From Sclerurus mexicanus (Eukaryota > Chordata > Aves > Passeriformes > Furnariidae), in NCBI GenBank assembly GCA_013396755.1, contig VWZF01002253.1, positions 113,123 through 177,122 of the forward strand: a stretch of DNA of 64,000 bases, read 5' to 3'. Below are positions 45,701 through 56,991 of the stretch, one piece after another. Numbering within the stretch: position 1 is the stretch's first letter; every line of letters starts with the position of its first letter. The notes beneath the pieces were generated by a model that was not told the DNA's origin, did no database searches, and worked only from the letters and a program-made list of their open reading frames with translations. The translations under genes and the position numbers were made by a program.

Positions 45701-47950
45701 TGGAAAATTCAGGTTATGGGAGGACCCACATGATACAAAAGCTTTCTTTGTTCTCCTTTTTAAAGTTAAAATTTAAAGGTTTTAATTTAAGTTAAAATTA
45801 AGAATTGAAAAAAAAAATTAAAAAAGAGAAATTTAAGTTAATTTTTTTAATTAAAAATTTAAATTAAATTTAAATTGAAAATGTAAGAAATTCTAAGAAT
45901 TTTTTCAGGTCTCTGCTTCTCTCAGCAACTCCTTCGGAAAATTCAGGTTGTAGTAGGACCTACACGATGCTAAAACCTTCTTTGTCCTCTTTTTTAAATT
46001 TATAATGTAAGTTTTTTAAATGTAAATTAAAACTAAATTTAAAGTTGAAAAAGTCTAAAAAATTAAAGCAAAATTTAAGTTTCAAAATTTGAGTTAAAAA
46101 TTATTAAATTAAAAATTTAAAATAAATTTAAATCTGAAATGTCAGAAGTGTTAAGAGTTTTTCATGCATCTGCCTCTCTCAGCACCTCCTTTGGAAAATT
46201 CAGATTGCAGTGGAACTTAGCGATGCTAAAACCTTCTTTGTCCTCTTTTTTAAATTTAAAATTTAAGCTTTGAAATCTGAATTAAAATTTAAATTAAAAA
46301 AGGAAACTTATATTTAAGTTTTAAAGTTGAAGTGACCTTGTGAGCTGGTGTGGTGGAGCCATCCCTGTTTATCCCAGCTCGGGACCTCCCTGGATCCTTC
46401 CAAGTGATCCATGAGAGGTTCTTTTATATTTTAACATGAAGTTTCTGAGGGAGAAAACTCATCGTGAGCCTGAAAAGCATTTGGGTGTTTGTGGGATGGA
46501 TGGATGGATGGAGGGATGGATGGATGGAGTTGGCTCAAAGAAACTGCCCTGCAACCTTTGGGTTGAGCTGGTTTCCAAACCTCACCATTTCCATGGATGA
46601 GCAAGGAGGTGCCACAGGCTCTGGCGGAATTAATCCCAATTAAGAGCAGATTTAAGGAAGAAAAACCTCAGCCCCCTCGTCTTTCTGAGCGGAGCACTCA
46701 GAGGACACTGGATTGGTGGGAAGGTTGCAGGGAAGAGGGAAGCCCAAATCCATAAGGATCGGAACAGAACTGAACATAGACAGCTCTGTGTCCTGATCTT
46801 GGACCAATAATTCCCTGTTTGTCACAGTCCAACAGCGCCTTTCATCCCTTGACATCAAACCTCTGGCAGATGAATGGTCACAGACATATCCCTGAGCTAC
46901 AAGAGCTGTCCCTAAACCAGCTGCTTCCCACTGGATCATCCCAGAAAAGCTGTTTCTGCCCTGATCTCAGCTGTAAAGGGTGGTGGTTCCTCTCTGTGGT
47001 AGCACTTCCAGACCAATGGGTGGAAACCTGCTCTGTCAGATCCTCAGAAATTCCATTAAACCCAAAACAGGGCTTCAGATGGAGACATTTGCCCCCTGTC
47101 CAGGCTGCCTTTCCTTTGAGATCTTTCCCATGGAAGGATCTCTGGGGTCCATGGGCTGGATGTTAAACCCCACTGAGCTGATGTCACCCCAGGGGTGGCT
47201 GTTCCAGGCCAGGGATGAAGTCACAGTGGGTCACAAACAGATGGAGGAAGACACAGCAATGACCAAACCCTGCTTGCCTGAGATCCAAAGCCATCAGAGA
47301 CCAAACCCAAACACATCCAGGGGAATTCCCCATCTCCACCTATCTCCTCATCTCTAGAAAGAAGGAAAAATCATGGAGCTGGTGGTTTAATAAACTTTTC
47401 CAAAGTCCCTGGAGTTTTTTCTCCTACATTCCCTCCTATCTATATTAAAGCTAATCCCTTGATTTTCAGCACTTCCAGCAGCCAGCTGGGAGGTTTTAGG
47501 GATGGCAGGAGCTCAGGATGAACATATCCTATCCCATTCCTGATGGGACAGGATGGCAGCTTAGGTAGAGGCTGTGGGTTCAAGCTCTTGCCCGAGCTGG
47601 TCCTGCCCTGGGCCACATTGCTGTCACACCTGAGTCTTATAAAGCAGCCTTGGTCCCCTCCATCCCTGGGTATGGGTGCCAGGAGCATCACTCCCACTCA
47701 GGAATCCCAGCTCTTCCCATCAGGAATGCATATCCTGCATATCCCCTTTCCCCATTCACCCTGTCCATTGACCTTAAAACACATAAAGGTGTTATATCCC
47801 CTACCTGGGAGTCACCAGCTCTTCACCATCCCCTTCCCCCTCCCCTCCCAGGAATTTCCCAGGGGGTCCCCGCATTGTTGGGAATGCAGGGATCTTACCC
47901 AACTCCAGGCATGCCAAGCCAAGCAGGAGCCCAACCAGGAGCGTCTTCAT
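42790..47950 (-). CDS. SLURP1: SLURP1-like LU-domain protein with GPI-type tail
   Basis: Three exons on the minus strand: 47950-47899, 44351-44232 and 43001-42790, of 52, 120 and 212 nt, with phase-1 introns and consensus splice sites, giving 127 residues. Residues 1 to about 20 are a signal peptide. The LU domain has ten cysteines (23, 26, 35, 41, 48, 71, 75, 89, 90, 95). CYTCKEP, CRT, TTL, YPF and VTR match SLURP1 best. Asn64-Ile-Thr is a sequon. Two departures: the Asn that normally follows the last cysteine is Thr96 (DLCTDD), and residues 109-123 form a hydrophobic GPI-signal-like tail, while mammalian SLURP1 ends soon after the last cysteine and is secreted. Known of the family: epithelial modulator of nicotinic acetylcholine receptors. 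It lies convergent to LYPD2. Membership of the LU family is certain; orthology to SLURP1 is likely but could be to a bird-specific paralogue. Confidence 0.85.
43322..43500. repeat. AT-rich low-complexity stretch (SLURP1-like intron 2)
   Basis: About 180 bp of nearly pure A/T with TATATA and AAATAT words, about 320 bp past the intron's acceptor-side boundary with exon 3. Confidence 0.9.
43578..43643 (+). repeat. 65-bp segment shared with 18307-18372
   Basis: TGGATTCTAACAGGGAATTT through GGGATGGGGAGAGGGAA, differing from the other copy at about five positions. It precedes a CR1 copy by about 35 bp. Confidence 0.7.
43679..44196 (+). mobile_element. CR1 LINE 3' fragment, about 0.5 kb (SLURP1-like intron 2)
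   Basis: Antisense to the gene. Frames read MRLHLEQSIQLWGPEQKKD and LEQVQRRSQRC, then C-terminal ORF2 remnants and a tail ending CATCCTGTGACTCTG. It ends 36 bp from exon 2's donor. Confidence 0.93.
44655..44998 (+). mobile_element. CR1 LINE 3' fragment, separate subfamily (SLURP1-like intron 1)
   Basis: GGAGACTGAGGGGAGAGCTC, TCACGAGGGGACATGGAGGG, GGTTCTTCCCCCAGGGGGTG, then GGTTGGACTGGATGATCC and ATATTCCATGATCCC. Same tail type as at 36.8 and 55.1 kb. Confidence 0.88.
45430..46336 (+). repeat. Four-unit tandem array, about 240 bp per unit (SLURP1-like intron 1)
   Basis: Four diverged units. The landmark GGAAAATTCAG recurs at 45458, 45702, 45936 and 46193, giving periods of 244, 234 and 257 bp. 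Each unit has a conserved head of about 75 bp (CTCTCAGCAYCTCC, the landmark, then CTTTCTTTGTCCTC or close variants) and an AT-rich tail full of TTTAAA/AATTTAA words that varies in length. Not related to CR1 as far as I can see. Confidence 0.92.
46495..46529 (+). repeat. (GGAT)n microsatellite
   Basis: Eight to nine GGAT units with one GGAG variant, in intron 1 of the SLURP1-like gene. Confidence 0.92.
46530..47898. other. 5' part of SLURP1-like intron 1, nothing recognised
   Basis: 1.4 kb without recognised repeats or extra exons. Confidence 0.5.
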
Positions 47951-47992
47951 GCTGAGAGCAGATCCGTGGAGCCAGCACAGCAAGGCAGAGCT

Positions 47993-48011
47993 GCTCCCAG
48001 GGAGCTTTATA
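47993..48011 (-). promoter_or_regulatory. TATA box of the SLURP1-like gene
   Basis: TATAAA on the minus strand at 48011-48006, with its first base 61 bp upstream of the start codon. A GCTCCC-A-GGGAGC inverted repeat sits immediately downstream at 47993-48005. Spacing predicts a 5' UTR of about 25-35 nt. This is the clearest core promoter in the window. Confidence 0.7.
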
Positions 48012-48735
48012 TGGTTTTCCACCCTCCACCACCTCCTGGTGATCCTGTGGGCGGATTCCCTGGGGGTGATCAGGGGAGAGCTCAGCTCCAGCCTCGATTG
48101 GCGTTTGTAGAGGAACAAGTTCCTCGGGAAGGTGACATCACCACAAGGAGCAGACTCCTGCCATGCCTTGTCTCTTCCTCAGGTTTATGTCCCAGGGCTG
48201 GTCCCATGGAAAAATAAAAACACAGCTTGCATTGCAAGGTGTGGCCCCGTGCCAGGGCTTGGATGGGGAATGTGACAAGGTATGTTTGTTCCTTCCAGAG
48301 CCCAGAGCTGGGTTGTGTCACGCGTGTTGCGCCGGCCAACAACAGCCAAGGTGCAAGTGGTGGCAGGCTGGGCCACCGCGTGCCTTGGGAAAAGGTTTCC
48401 ATGGGCTGGCATTGCCTAAAGATGTCTGTTCTCCCAAATCCAGGGAAAAAGCTGGTTTCTGGATCCCGGGGATTCAGCTGTTAACTGAGCCCTGGGGCTG
48501 AGCTGCTGGGCGTGGGAGTCACTGAGAGGCCAGTGGAGGTGACCGTGGGAGATGGTTTTCCAAGTCTGGGGTTTGAGTATGTCATGGTGTCCCAGGTCCT
48601 GGGTCATGCTGGCAAAGGAGGAAGCTCAGCCTTCTTTTGGAAAGCTGTAAACTATTTACCAAATTTTGTTCTGAAGCTGGGAAATGAACCCCACATGGAG
48701 AAATGAATCAATTTTCCCACTTCAGTACCTTTCAC

Positions 48736-48780
48736 TATATATATATATATATGTATGTATGTATGTATGTATATATATAT
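48736..48780 (+). repeat. (TA)n(TATG)n(TA)n compound microsatellite
   Basis: TA repeats, then about five TATG units, then TA again, 45 bp in all. Confidence 0.95.
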
Positions 48781-49398
48781 CAAGGCAACCCTTTCAAACA
48801 TCCTAATTTATTTCCTATCTTATCCAATATTTGGGGAAACAGTTTAAACCCCTTGGAAGCCAGGGAGAAATGATTTGCTTCTCCCTTTTGACTGAGCCAA
48901 TGGCATTTCATATTTCATAGGAAAAGTTGATAGACTTTTTGTCGTGTTTGTCATGATCCAAATTGGAAAAATCCAGCGTTATGCAACTTCCCATAAAACA
49001 GCTGAGTAAGGCGAAGAAGAAAAGTTTGTGAATCACTGTGAAGTCACTTGGAGATTTCAGGGACGGAAAGGAGCCGAGTGAACAAGGTGATTTAATGACT
49101 CGGTGCTTTGCTTGTCACAGACTTGTTATGACAACATACGTGGGCATTGCTGCCGTTCCCAGCAGCCTGTCCTTTTTTCCCAGTTTGAGAATGGTTCCCA
49201 ATAACCAGAGAAGCATTGCTAATGAAAATTTCCACAGCCAGGGATGACACAAAGCTGATGGAGCTGGGGAAGTGGGATCAGTGCTGTACCATGGGGAGGG
49301 GAGGTACACACCTGCACCCTAATGCTTGGTTAGCTGTGCGAGTGAAAACCATCCTTATCTTTATTTGATCTTCCTGTGCTGTCAGAGATCAGGTACAC

Positions 49399-49462
49399 AA
49401 AGAAAACCAGCTCGAAACAGAAAGAAAACCAGCTCGAAACATAAAGAAAACCAGCTCAAACA
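49399..49462 (+). repeat. 22-bp tandem repeat, three units
   Basis: AAAGAAAACCAGCTCGAAAC starts each of the first two 22-bp units (49399, 49421). The third (49443) has one change (CTCAAAC) and is cut short. Confidence 0.9.
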
Positions 49463-51284
49463 ACTCTCTGGGTACACAGTGAAACCTCTGCTCCCTGAAA
49501 GCCACCAGACCTGGTTACAGCCAGATCCTTGTTGTAACTGGGCAGCTCAAGGCAAATTTGAGCAATATCTTAATTAACAGCCTTGGAGCTGGAAATGATC
49601 CAGTTCTTTGAGCTTTCCAGGTGGTTTTGCCTCAATAGGAAAGCACAGGGGGGTTGGCAAATTAAAGCTGGATTGTGTGTGGCTTGTTGGAGTGGAGATG
49701 TCCATACAGGCATATTCTGGTGTCCTCTCATACCTGGAAGTCACTCCATGCTGAGAAATCCCTGGAATAAACCAGTGTGGTTGAAGGAATAGTGACACAA
49801 ATACTTAAGCATGGTCTTAACTTTGTCTAAAGGCTTGAGAAAAGCTTTGAGACCTCTCCATGAGGCAGAACATTGGGAAAACACCAGAGCTCCTGCAGAC
49901 TGGCTGAGTGTGCAGCAGTGCCAGAATTCAGGGAGAGGAGAAGCTGGGAGTGCGCCAGTGAAATTGTGGAGGAAAGGAAAGGCCTCTAAGGTCTGTTACC
50001 TTTAAGTCGATCTAAAGATAACAAGGAGCCTGTGGTGAGACGAAGCCCTGAAAACAAAACCAAAACCAGACACAAACCAACCCAGGCGATGCCAACTTGT
50101 GTGTTGGGGCATGAGGGAGGCTGTTGGCAGGGTGATTTTGGAAGTGGTAGCACCCCACTGGCTTCTCAGCTGGAATTTCACTGCCCCTGTGAAGAAAAAA
50201 ATGGGGTCTTGATGGAGAAAAAACTCCAACAGCTGGAAACTGGGACTGAGAGAACAGGATTCGCCCCAAAAGATGACACTGGAAAAGTGCTGTTTTCAAT
50301 TACACTGACCCTTTTTGTGCTTGGCAGAGTTAAGACAAGCCTAAGTTAAATGAGATTGGCAGTCAGAGGCTGGGTCTTAATAGGAAAAATTGGATTCTTT
50401 CTACAAGCAAAGGCAGGGTAGGAACCCCACCTGCTTTAAGCTGGAGCTTGATAAATATGTGGAAGAAGTGGTTTGACAGAGCAGTTAGGTCAGGCTTAGA
50501 CAGCTTGTAGGACTCGGGAGGCCCTAAATTCCCATCTGTCTCTGTCAGTGGTGGCATAAAGCCTGAACAAGGTTTTGAGCACTGGCTGACAGGAGCCATC
50601 AGGGACTTCAGTTGAAATGTCATTCCAGGTCTGAAGATGTGAGAATATAAACGAGGTGTGGCGCGTAGGGAGAAAGGTTTGTGTGCCAAAAACCTCTTGG
50701 AAATCTCAGAGATATCAATCCAAACCCACTACCAGCCTGTCCCTGGGAGACTGTCCTTATTTATAAGGTGATACAGGTAGATATAATCTCTCTCTGCTTA
50801 TCACGCACACCAGCAAAGGCAGATGGCATAAATTGGGTGCTGGCAGGTTTAGAACTCCCTGATCTAACCTCCCTTAGAGTTAATTTTCGTTTGAATGAAA
50901 AAGAAACCAGATTTTGTAGAGATGTTCTGTGGCAGGAAGTGAACACCAAGCTCTGATAGGCTGGTCCAGACGACGGGTATCAGCCACATGTAAAATTGTT
51001 GCTGTGTCCAATATTTTACTCGGATTTATAGAGTTCCTCCAGCCGGTGGCTCTCACTACACGCCTCTACTAAACTTAATTTCTCACTGTTGCAGTTTTCC
51101 TCTCCCCAATGGAGATGGATTTTGTCTGGGGTATCCCTTTGATAGAGTTTGGTGAGTTCTTTGACTCCGTATCTGGAAAGTCTGTTCTCCAGGGGTTTAA
51201 TCCTCCAAGTGGTCCTTCTCTGAACCACCTTTGGTTTACCACCTTCTCTCCTGCGTTGCCCAGCCCAGAACTGAATATTGTCTT

Positions 51285-51440
51285 GAGTCATTCCATAGGA
51301 TCGTAGAATGGTTTGGGTTGGAAGAGAACTTTGAAAGTCATCTCATGCCACGGGCAGGGACACCTTCCACTAGACCAGGTTGCTCCAAGCCTCTTTTAAC
51401 CTGGTCTTGGGCACTTCCAGAATGGGTTTTCCATCCCAGG
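51285..51440 (-). mobile_element. CR1 LINE tail, reverse
   Basis: TTCCATAGGATCGTAGAATG, then GGTTTGGGTTGGAAGAGAAC to CTTGGGCACTTCCAGAATGG. Confidence 0.9.
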
Positions 51441-52407
51441 TGGGAGCAAAACAAACCCTTCTGTCATGAGACAAGCACCAAACAACCATATTTGACACTG
51501 TGGTCATGTAATGGTAACCATGGCATCAGTCCCCAAGGTGTCAAAGTCTTCCCTGAGCCCTGCTTTGCAGGATGGAGTCTGCTCAGTTTTCCAGATATCA
51601 GATTTCCATATACCACCATGAGAGCTGGAATACAGAAAAGTAGATACAACGGCTCAGTGTATTGAGTCAACTTGAGCTCATCTCCTGTGTTTCAGGGAGG
51701 GTGGATTTTTCCTGGGGGACTTTTGGATGATTGTGGCTCTGGATTCCAGCATCTCCATCTGTGACTCAGTAGCGGGACAGCTCTCTGTCCATGTCCAAGG
51801 CTGCAGTGATGTTTGAGGATGTGTTGAGCCAATGGAAGTTCCACCTCTCACGTGTGTGCGTCAACAAGACTTCGGGCTTATTGGGGTGGGGTTGGTCTCC
51901 ACCCTCCTGATGAAACTCTGCCACTGGGCAGGAAGGAATTCAGGTTTCATTGGGCTGGAGAAGGGTGAAAGTGTGAGTGTGACTCTGAGCACCCAGCTCT
52001 TGGGAGCTCTTCAGGTCTTTCTTCCAGGGGCAGTTTGATACAAAACACAGGTTTCTCCACATTGAGAAGCATCAAAGAGAAATCCAGAGTCCCAGCACTG
52101 ACTCATTTCATCTGTAAAGAGCTTTTCCCTCTTTCTCTCTGTGTCAGGGCTTCATTTTGGTGCTTTGCACGCCCTGTCTGAAAATGTGAGGTGAGAAATC
52201 GAACCTCTGCAAGCAGAGAAGGAAATTGTGCTCACATGTCCCAAATTCCGGCTCAAGCACAGTAACCCCCAGGCTAAAAAGCAGATGCGCTCCTGTGGAT
52301 GGGAGGAAACCCTCCAGAGTTTTTGTATTTTTAGGAAAATACATGGGCTGTGTTCAGTGCTCAGAGAGGAAAAAGGGGAGTCCAAGGATATGGACATTTG
52401 CAGGTTG
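51441..52407. other. Intergenic, nothing recognised
   Basis: Nearly 1 kb between CR1 tails, no exon signature. Confidence 0.5.
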
Positions 52408-52520
52408 GAATCATAAAATCATAGAATGGTGTGGGTTGGAAGGGACCTTAAAGACCATCTCATTCCAATGTCCAAGCTGTGGGCAGGGACACCTTCCACT
52501 AGACCAGGTTGCTCAGGTTC
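52408..52520 (-). mobile_element. CR1 LINE tail, reverse, short
   Basis: AATCATAAAATCATAGAATG retains a doubled 3'-terminal octamer motif, followed by the usual tail as far as AGACCAGGTTGCTC. Confidence 0.9.
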
Positions 52521-53119
52521 CTCTTGTTCTAGACCCAGGACTGAGGACAATCCCTTCAAGCATTACCTGTTCAGCTGCGTTTGGCCAGCCCTGGGACTCA
52601 AGCATTTGCAGAAGACATTAAAAGCATTCCAGAAGTGTTCTGAGAGGGATGAATATCCACAAGTCAGGCACTGCAGGAGTCCTTTAACCTGTATCAGTCC
52701 TACCAGGGACTTGAGGACTTCCTAGGGTGTGTAACATGGTCCCTGGCCCTGTTATGGCCTGAACCCCCTGGATGCATCCCAGGCAATGCCCAGGCACACT
52801 TGGAACCCTGGCATGGGATAAGGATGTTACCAGTGAGGATGTTGTGGCTGGAAGGATGAGAAATCTCAGTTACGCAGCCAAGAGCTGTTATCAGGATCAG
52901 AGAATGGATCCTGAGCCCTTTTAAAGACCAGCAGAGGCAAAACCTGGATGTACCCTCAGACAAAAACCTCTTGCATTCATCATTGTGATCCCCTTTCCTG
53001 TCCCGGTGCCAGCTGCTGCCAACCATACATGAAAGCTCTTGTGACCCACAAGTTCATGCTCTACAGAGTCTGTGGCCATGTGATTTTCCATCTGAAAGCT
53101 GGATGATTTATAATAATTG
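52521..53119. other. Intergenic, nothing recognised
   Basis: 0.6 kb, no exon signature and no repeat I can name. Confidence 0.45.
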
Positions 53120-53295
53120 AATTATTAAGATTGAATCACCAAGATCACCAAGTCCAACCATCAACCCATGGCCATTAAACCATGTCCTCAAGCACCATAT
53201 CCACACCTTTTTTTAGATACTTCCAGGGCTGGTGACTCCACCACTGCCCTGGGCAGCCTGTTCCAATGCTTGGAAAAAAACCAAACAACCTAGGC
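53120..53295 (-). mobile_element. CR1 LINE tail, older subfamily, reverse
   Basis: AAGTCCAACCATCAACCCA, CTTCCAGGGCTGGTGACTCC and GGCAGCCTGTTCCAATGC are blocks of the older CR1 type also present at 3.9 and 20.3 kb. Confidence 0.85.
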
Positions 53296-54183
53296 TTAAG
53301 TGTGCTGGAAGTATTCCTGGGGGCTGGAGTTGGCTGGGAGTCTCCAATGTCCTTGTCCACACTTTAATCAGCTGATGGCACTGTTGGTCTCTTACCAACA
53401 TTCTGCACTAGTGCAGGCGTGGACAACATGCAAAGACAGGCCAGTTACAGGGCTTGGTTCCTCCTTCCCCTTATCAAGGAGGTTTTCCCTCTTTATCAAC
53501 TAGACTTTGCTTGTGCAGAGAAAAGGAATTAACTTCTCACTTGTCAAAACCAGGGACTGTCACTGAGCGTTGCCTGACATGACTTTGTCAACCTTCAATA
53601 CCATCAGCAGTGCCTTTGACTGGCACTTGTGTTTCATGTCCCACGGCTGGCAGCAAAGCTTGTCATCAGATACAGATCTAGATTCCATTTCCATGAGTCA
53701 ATCTCAGTAGTAACCCTTGCTAAGTAATTAAAAACAGCCTTATGGTGCGTGTTGCCGTGGGGATCCAGCACAATAAATGGAATAGCGCAACGAAAAAAGC
53801 TGCTCCCCAGCATTGGGATTTATGTGCCCATGGCATAAAGTTGTGGGAGCATCAGTGAACAGAAAATGCAGCAGAAAATAACCTTTTTAAAGTTTGCACA
53901 GTCACAGACAGATTGAAGCAGGACTCAGACTCCAGAGTGGGAGCCATCTGACCTAAGGACAGCCTTTCTTCCATAACTGGGGTGTCTCCTTGGCGACTCA
54001 CCGTAGCTGTTCCTTTTCCCGGTCAGGCAGACGTGGGCACGTTTCATCAGAACTGCTTTAGACAAAAGCCTCGTCAAAAAAGAGATGGTCCTGTGGATTA
54101 TCTGCTTCCCTTCCCTGGCTTTAAAAATAACCTTCCACAGGTGGAGATGAGGTCACCTGGAGGCCTCTCCATGGGAAAGCGCT
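53296..54183. other. Intergenic, nothing recognised
   Basis: 0.9 kb without exon or repeat signature. Confidence 0.5.
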
Positions 54184-54915
54184 TGTCATAGAATCAGAGA
54201 GTCATGGAATGGTTTGAGTTGGAAGGGACCTACCTGAAAGATCATCCAGTTCCACCCCTCTGCCATGGGCAGGGACACCTTCCACTAGACCAGGTTGCTC
54301 CAAGCCCCATCCAACCTGGCCTTGGACACTTCCAGGGATGGGGCAGCCACAGCTTCTCTGGGCAACCTGTGCCAGAGCCTGCCCACCCTCACAGCCAAGA
54401 ATTTCTCCCTGATATCAAACCTAAACCCTCCCTCTGGCAGTGGGAAGCCATTTCTCCTTGTCCTGTTATTGTGTCCCTTGTCCCAAGTCCCTTTCTGGCT
54501 CTCCTGAAGCCCCTTTAGGCACTGGAAGGGGCTCTCAGGTCTCCCTGGATCCTTCTCTTCTCCAGGCTGGACATTTCCAGCTCTCCCAGCCTGTCTCCAG
54601 AGCAGAGGGGCTCCAGCCCTTGGGGCATCTTTGTGGCCTCCTCTGGACTCACTTCAGCAGCTTCATGTTCTTCTGATGTTGGAGATGCCAGAGCTGGAGG
54701 CAGCTCTGCAGGTGGGGACTCACCTGAGCAGGGCAGAGGGACAGAATCCCCCCCCTCTCCTGCTGCCCACAGGACACAGAAGGTTTCTGGGCTGCCACAT
54801 GGTCAAGTCATCTTGAATTTCTTGTCAATTAACGCCCCAGATCCTTCTCCTCAGGGCTGCTCCCAATTCATTTCTGCCCAGCCTGTGTTTGGTATTGCCC
54901 CAACTTGCTGCAGGG
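54184..54915 (-). mobile_element. CR1 LINE 3' fragment, about 0.73 kb, reverse
   Basis: Longest single CR1 of the main type here. It runs from TCATAGAATCAGAGAGTCATG through the complete tail and the ORF2 C-terminus into the CAGATCCTTCTCCTCAGGGC block further upstream in ORF2. Confidence 0.93.
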
Positions 54916-55054
54916 ACAACAACCTCCTGTTCCACAAAGTGGAGGCTCTTCTGTGAGCCAACAGTCTCCACACCCAGCCAGGCCCTCAGAGGCTGATCTG
55001 CTCGCAAGATCTTGGAAAGAAAAGCCATTCCCTTATGGAATGAAACTCCCAGGC

Positions 55055-55152
55055 ACATGATGGGACTCCTGGGGTGTTCCTGTGCAGGGCCAGGAGCTGG
55101 ACTGGATGATCCTTTTGTGTCCCTTCCAGCTTTGGGCAGTCTATGATTCATT
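55055..55152 (+). mobile_element. CR1 LINE tail
   Basis: TGTGCAGGGCCAGGAGCTGG and ACTGGATGATCC, then TCTATGATTCATTG: the same tail type as at 44.7 kb, about 100 bp. Confidence 0.82.
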
Positions 55153-56559
55153 GAACTGTGCCAATAATTCCCAGTAGGACCAAGGTCTTTCCTCAGTCAT
55201 CCCTGTGTCCAGATGGAATGACCAGATCCAATGCTCTCTCTGTTTGTCTTCCCTAGATGTGTTTCTTTGGATATCCTACGTGTTTCCAGAACTCAGCTGC
55301 CTGCCCAGAGTTTGGTTGTTCAGATTAATTTTGATTTTATCCCACTTCAGCTCCTATTAGCCACCCACAACACAGACCAATTTTGTTTTCCCTTCCTCCC
55401 TCATATCTCCACTCCTTGCACAGATGTTTTTGAGATGTTTGGGATCAGGAGTCTGCCACACTTGGAATAATATTCTCTCCTCATCCAGCTGAATTTTTGG
55501 TTGATACAATTTAAGATGAACAGATACCAAAGATAAATATTGATATATGGTTGATATATAGACAAATATATTGATATATATAGAAAAGGTGAGTCAAGGA
55601 TGTGAATACAAGGCTTGTGGTTCACTGAAATCCAGAATTTGTCTCCCCAAAAAAGAGGAAAAGTGGAGTAAAAACTTCTGCAGAAGGCCTGAAATGGGTG
55701 AATAATCATTTTGAAATTTGAATTAGGGTTGAGAGGGAGGGAAAGAACAGAAGCAAAAATCGAGCAACAAAGACATTAATAAATATTTAAAATCAAAATT
55801 TGCAATAGTCAAAATTACTTAAACTGTAAGAAAGTCATTGAAAGTAAAAATTATTCAGCCTTTATATTGAGAGGCAAAATAAAGGAGCGAAGATTTAATA
55901 AATGAAAACAGAGTATCAAATCAAACCACTTGATTATTCAATATATAAAGTGCTTTTCGCCTTGGGTGTAAAAATAACGTGGAGAAAGATGTTCAGAAGC
56001 AGAACAACATCTAGGGTGGAACAAAGAAGTTTAATGTGTTCAAGTTGGGACAAAGCAGGACAGGATGTTTTCCATCCTGGAGAACTGGCATATGGAAGAA
56101 CAGATCCAGGTCCACTCCCAAATATTATTGAGAAATTGGTAAAGGCAGTATCATGAGGTCAGAATTTACCACCGAAATTAAAAAGGGGAGGGGCAGTAGC
56201 CATTTGTCTGACCTTGATAACGTGCCGGGATTAAAGACAGTGTTTGAAGGACAGAGAATAATTAAAAACTGTAAAAATACTTAAAACCAAAGATTATTAT
56301 CTTTGTTGCTTTCATGTTAATAAAGTCTGAGTTCAGTAAAGTAATAAAAACATAATGTGGGATCATTTATTAAGATGGCACAGATGGAAATTAGGTCAGC
56401 GTAAGATGGGGGAGGACTTTTTAAAGGACTGGAAGTGGAGGAGTTGGTAATATTTAGGGGGATGTGAGCCTGGGGAAAGTCATTAAAGCCTCATTTTTCA
56501 AGTGCTCCTGACTAACATTTTCTGTTAAGACCTTAAAAGGAGCCAAATAAGGTGTTGCT
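55153..56559. other. AT-rich intergenic DNA, probably old LINE relics
   Basis: 1.4 kb, AT-rich, with TATTGATATAT words at 55540-55580. A stretch at 56030-56160 reads like LINE protein with stops (GQDVFHPGELAYGRTD), but I cannot assign it. Confidence 0.35.
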
Positions 56560-56991
56560 AATGGAATTTACTGACGGTACAAATTTGGGAAGCATCAGCA
56601 ATTCCGAGAAGGATCGGGATATCGTAAACAACCAGGTGGCTTGGATGCAAGTCATCCACTAATAGGATCATGCACCGTAACAAGGGAGTTATGTGGTAAA
56701 CTAGGAGGCCACCTGGAGAGGGTTGGGAGGTGAAAGACGTGGGAGTTCTGGGTTGATCGGGGGCTGAGTGTCTGTCAGACACCTGATGAAGAGCCAAAAA
56801 GGGGTTGTGGTTGGGGTTGTGTCAGTGAGGACGGCGCTGGGACATTGTGCAAGGCACCAACAAGACCACCCTTGCAACATAGGGGGTATTTCTGCCCACC
56901 TGTGCCTTAGGAATCTGAATTTCCATACAGGGATGACAGGGAGAGGAGAGGGGGTGGTAAATGAAGCTAAAAGGGGCTTTTGAAAAAGGCA
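56560..56991 (+). mobile_element. Ancient CR1-like LINE remnant
   Basis: Reads EFTDGTNLGSISNSEKDRD, where FTDGTNLG matches the CR1 RT motif FADDTKLG with the second Asp lost. Further on VKDVGVLG corresponds to EKDLGVLV. Many stops; older than the neighbouring CR1 copies. Confidence 0.6.

Larger units (their letters stand above)
48012..51284. other. Upstream of the SLURP1-like gene, no gene recognised
   Basis: 3.3 kb. It holds the AT microsatellite at 48736 and a triple 22-mer at 49399. Around 50420-50480 the words AGCTGGAGCTTGATAAATAT resemble a very old amniote CR1-type LINE tail, too weak to call. Confidence 0.45.

Noticed and set aside
52700..53040. Possible LTR-like segment
   Set aside because: No matching second LTR, primer-binding site or terminal TG...CA pair could be identified.
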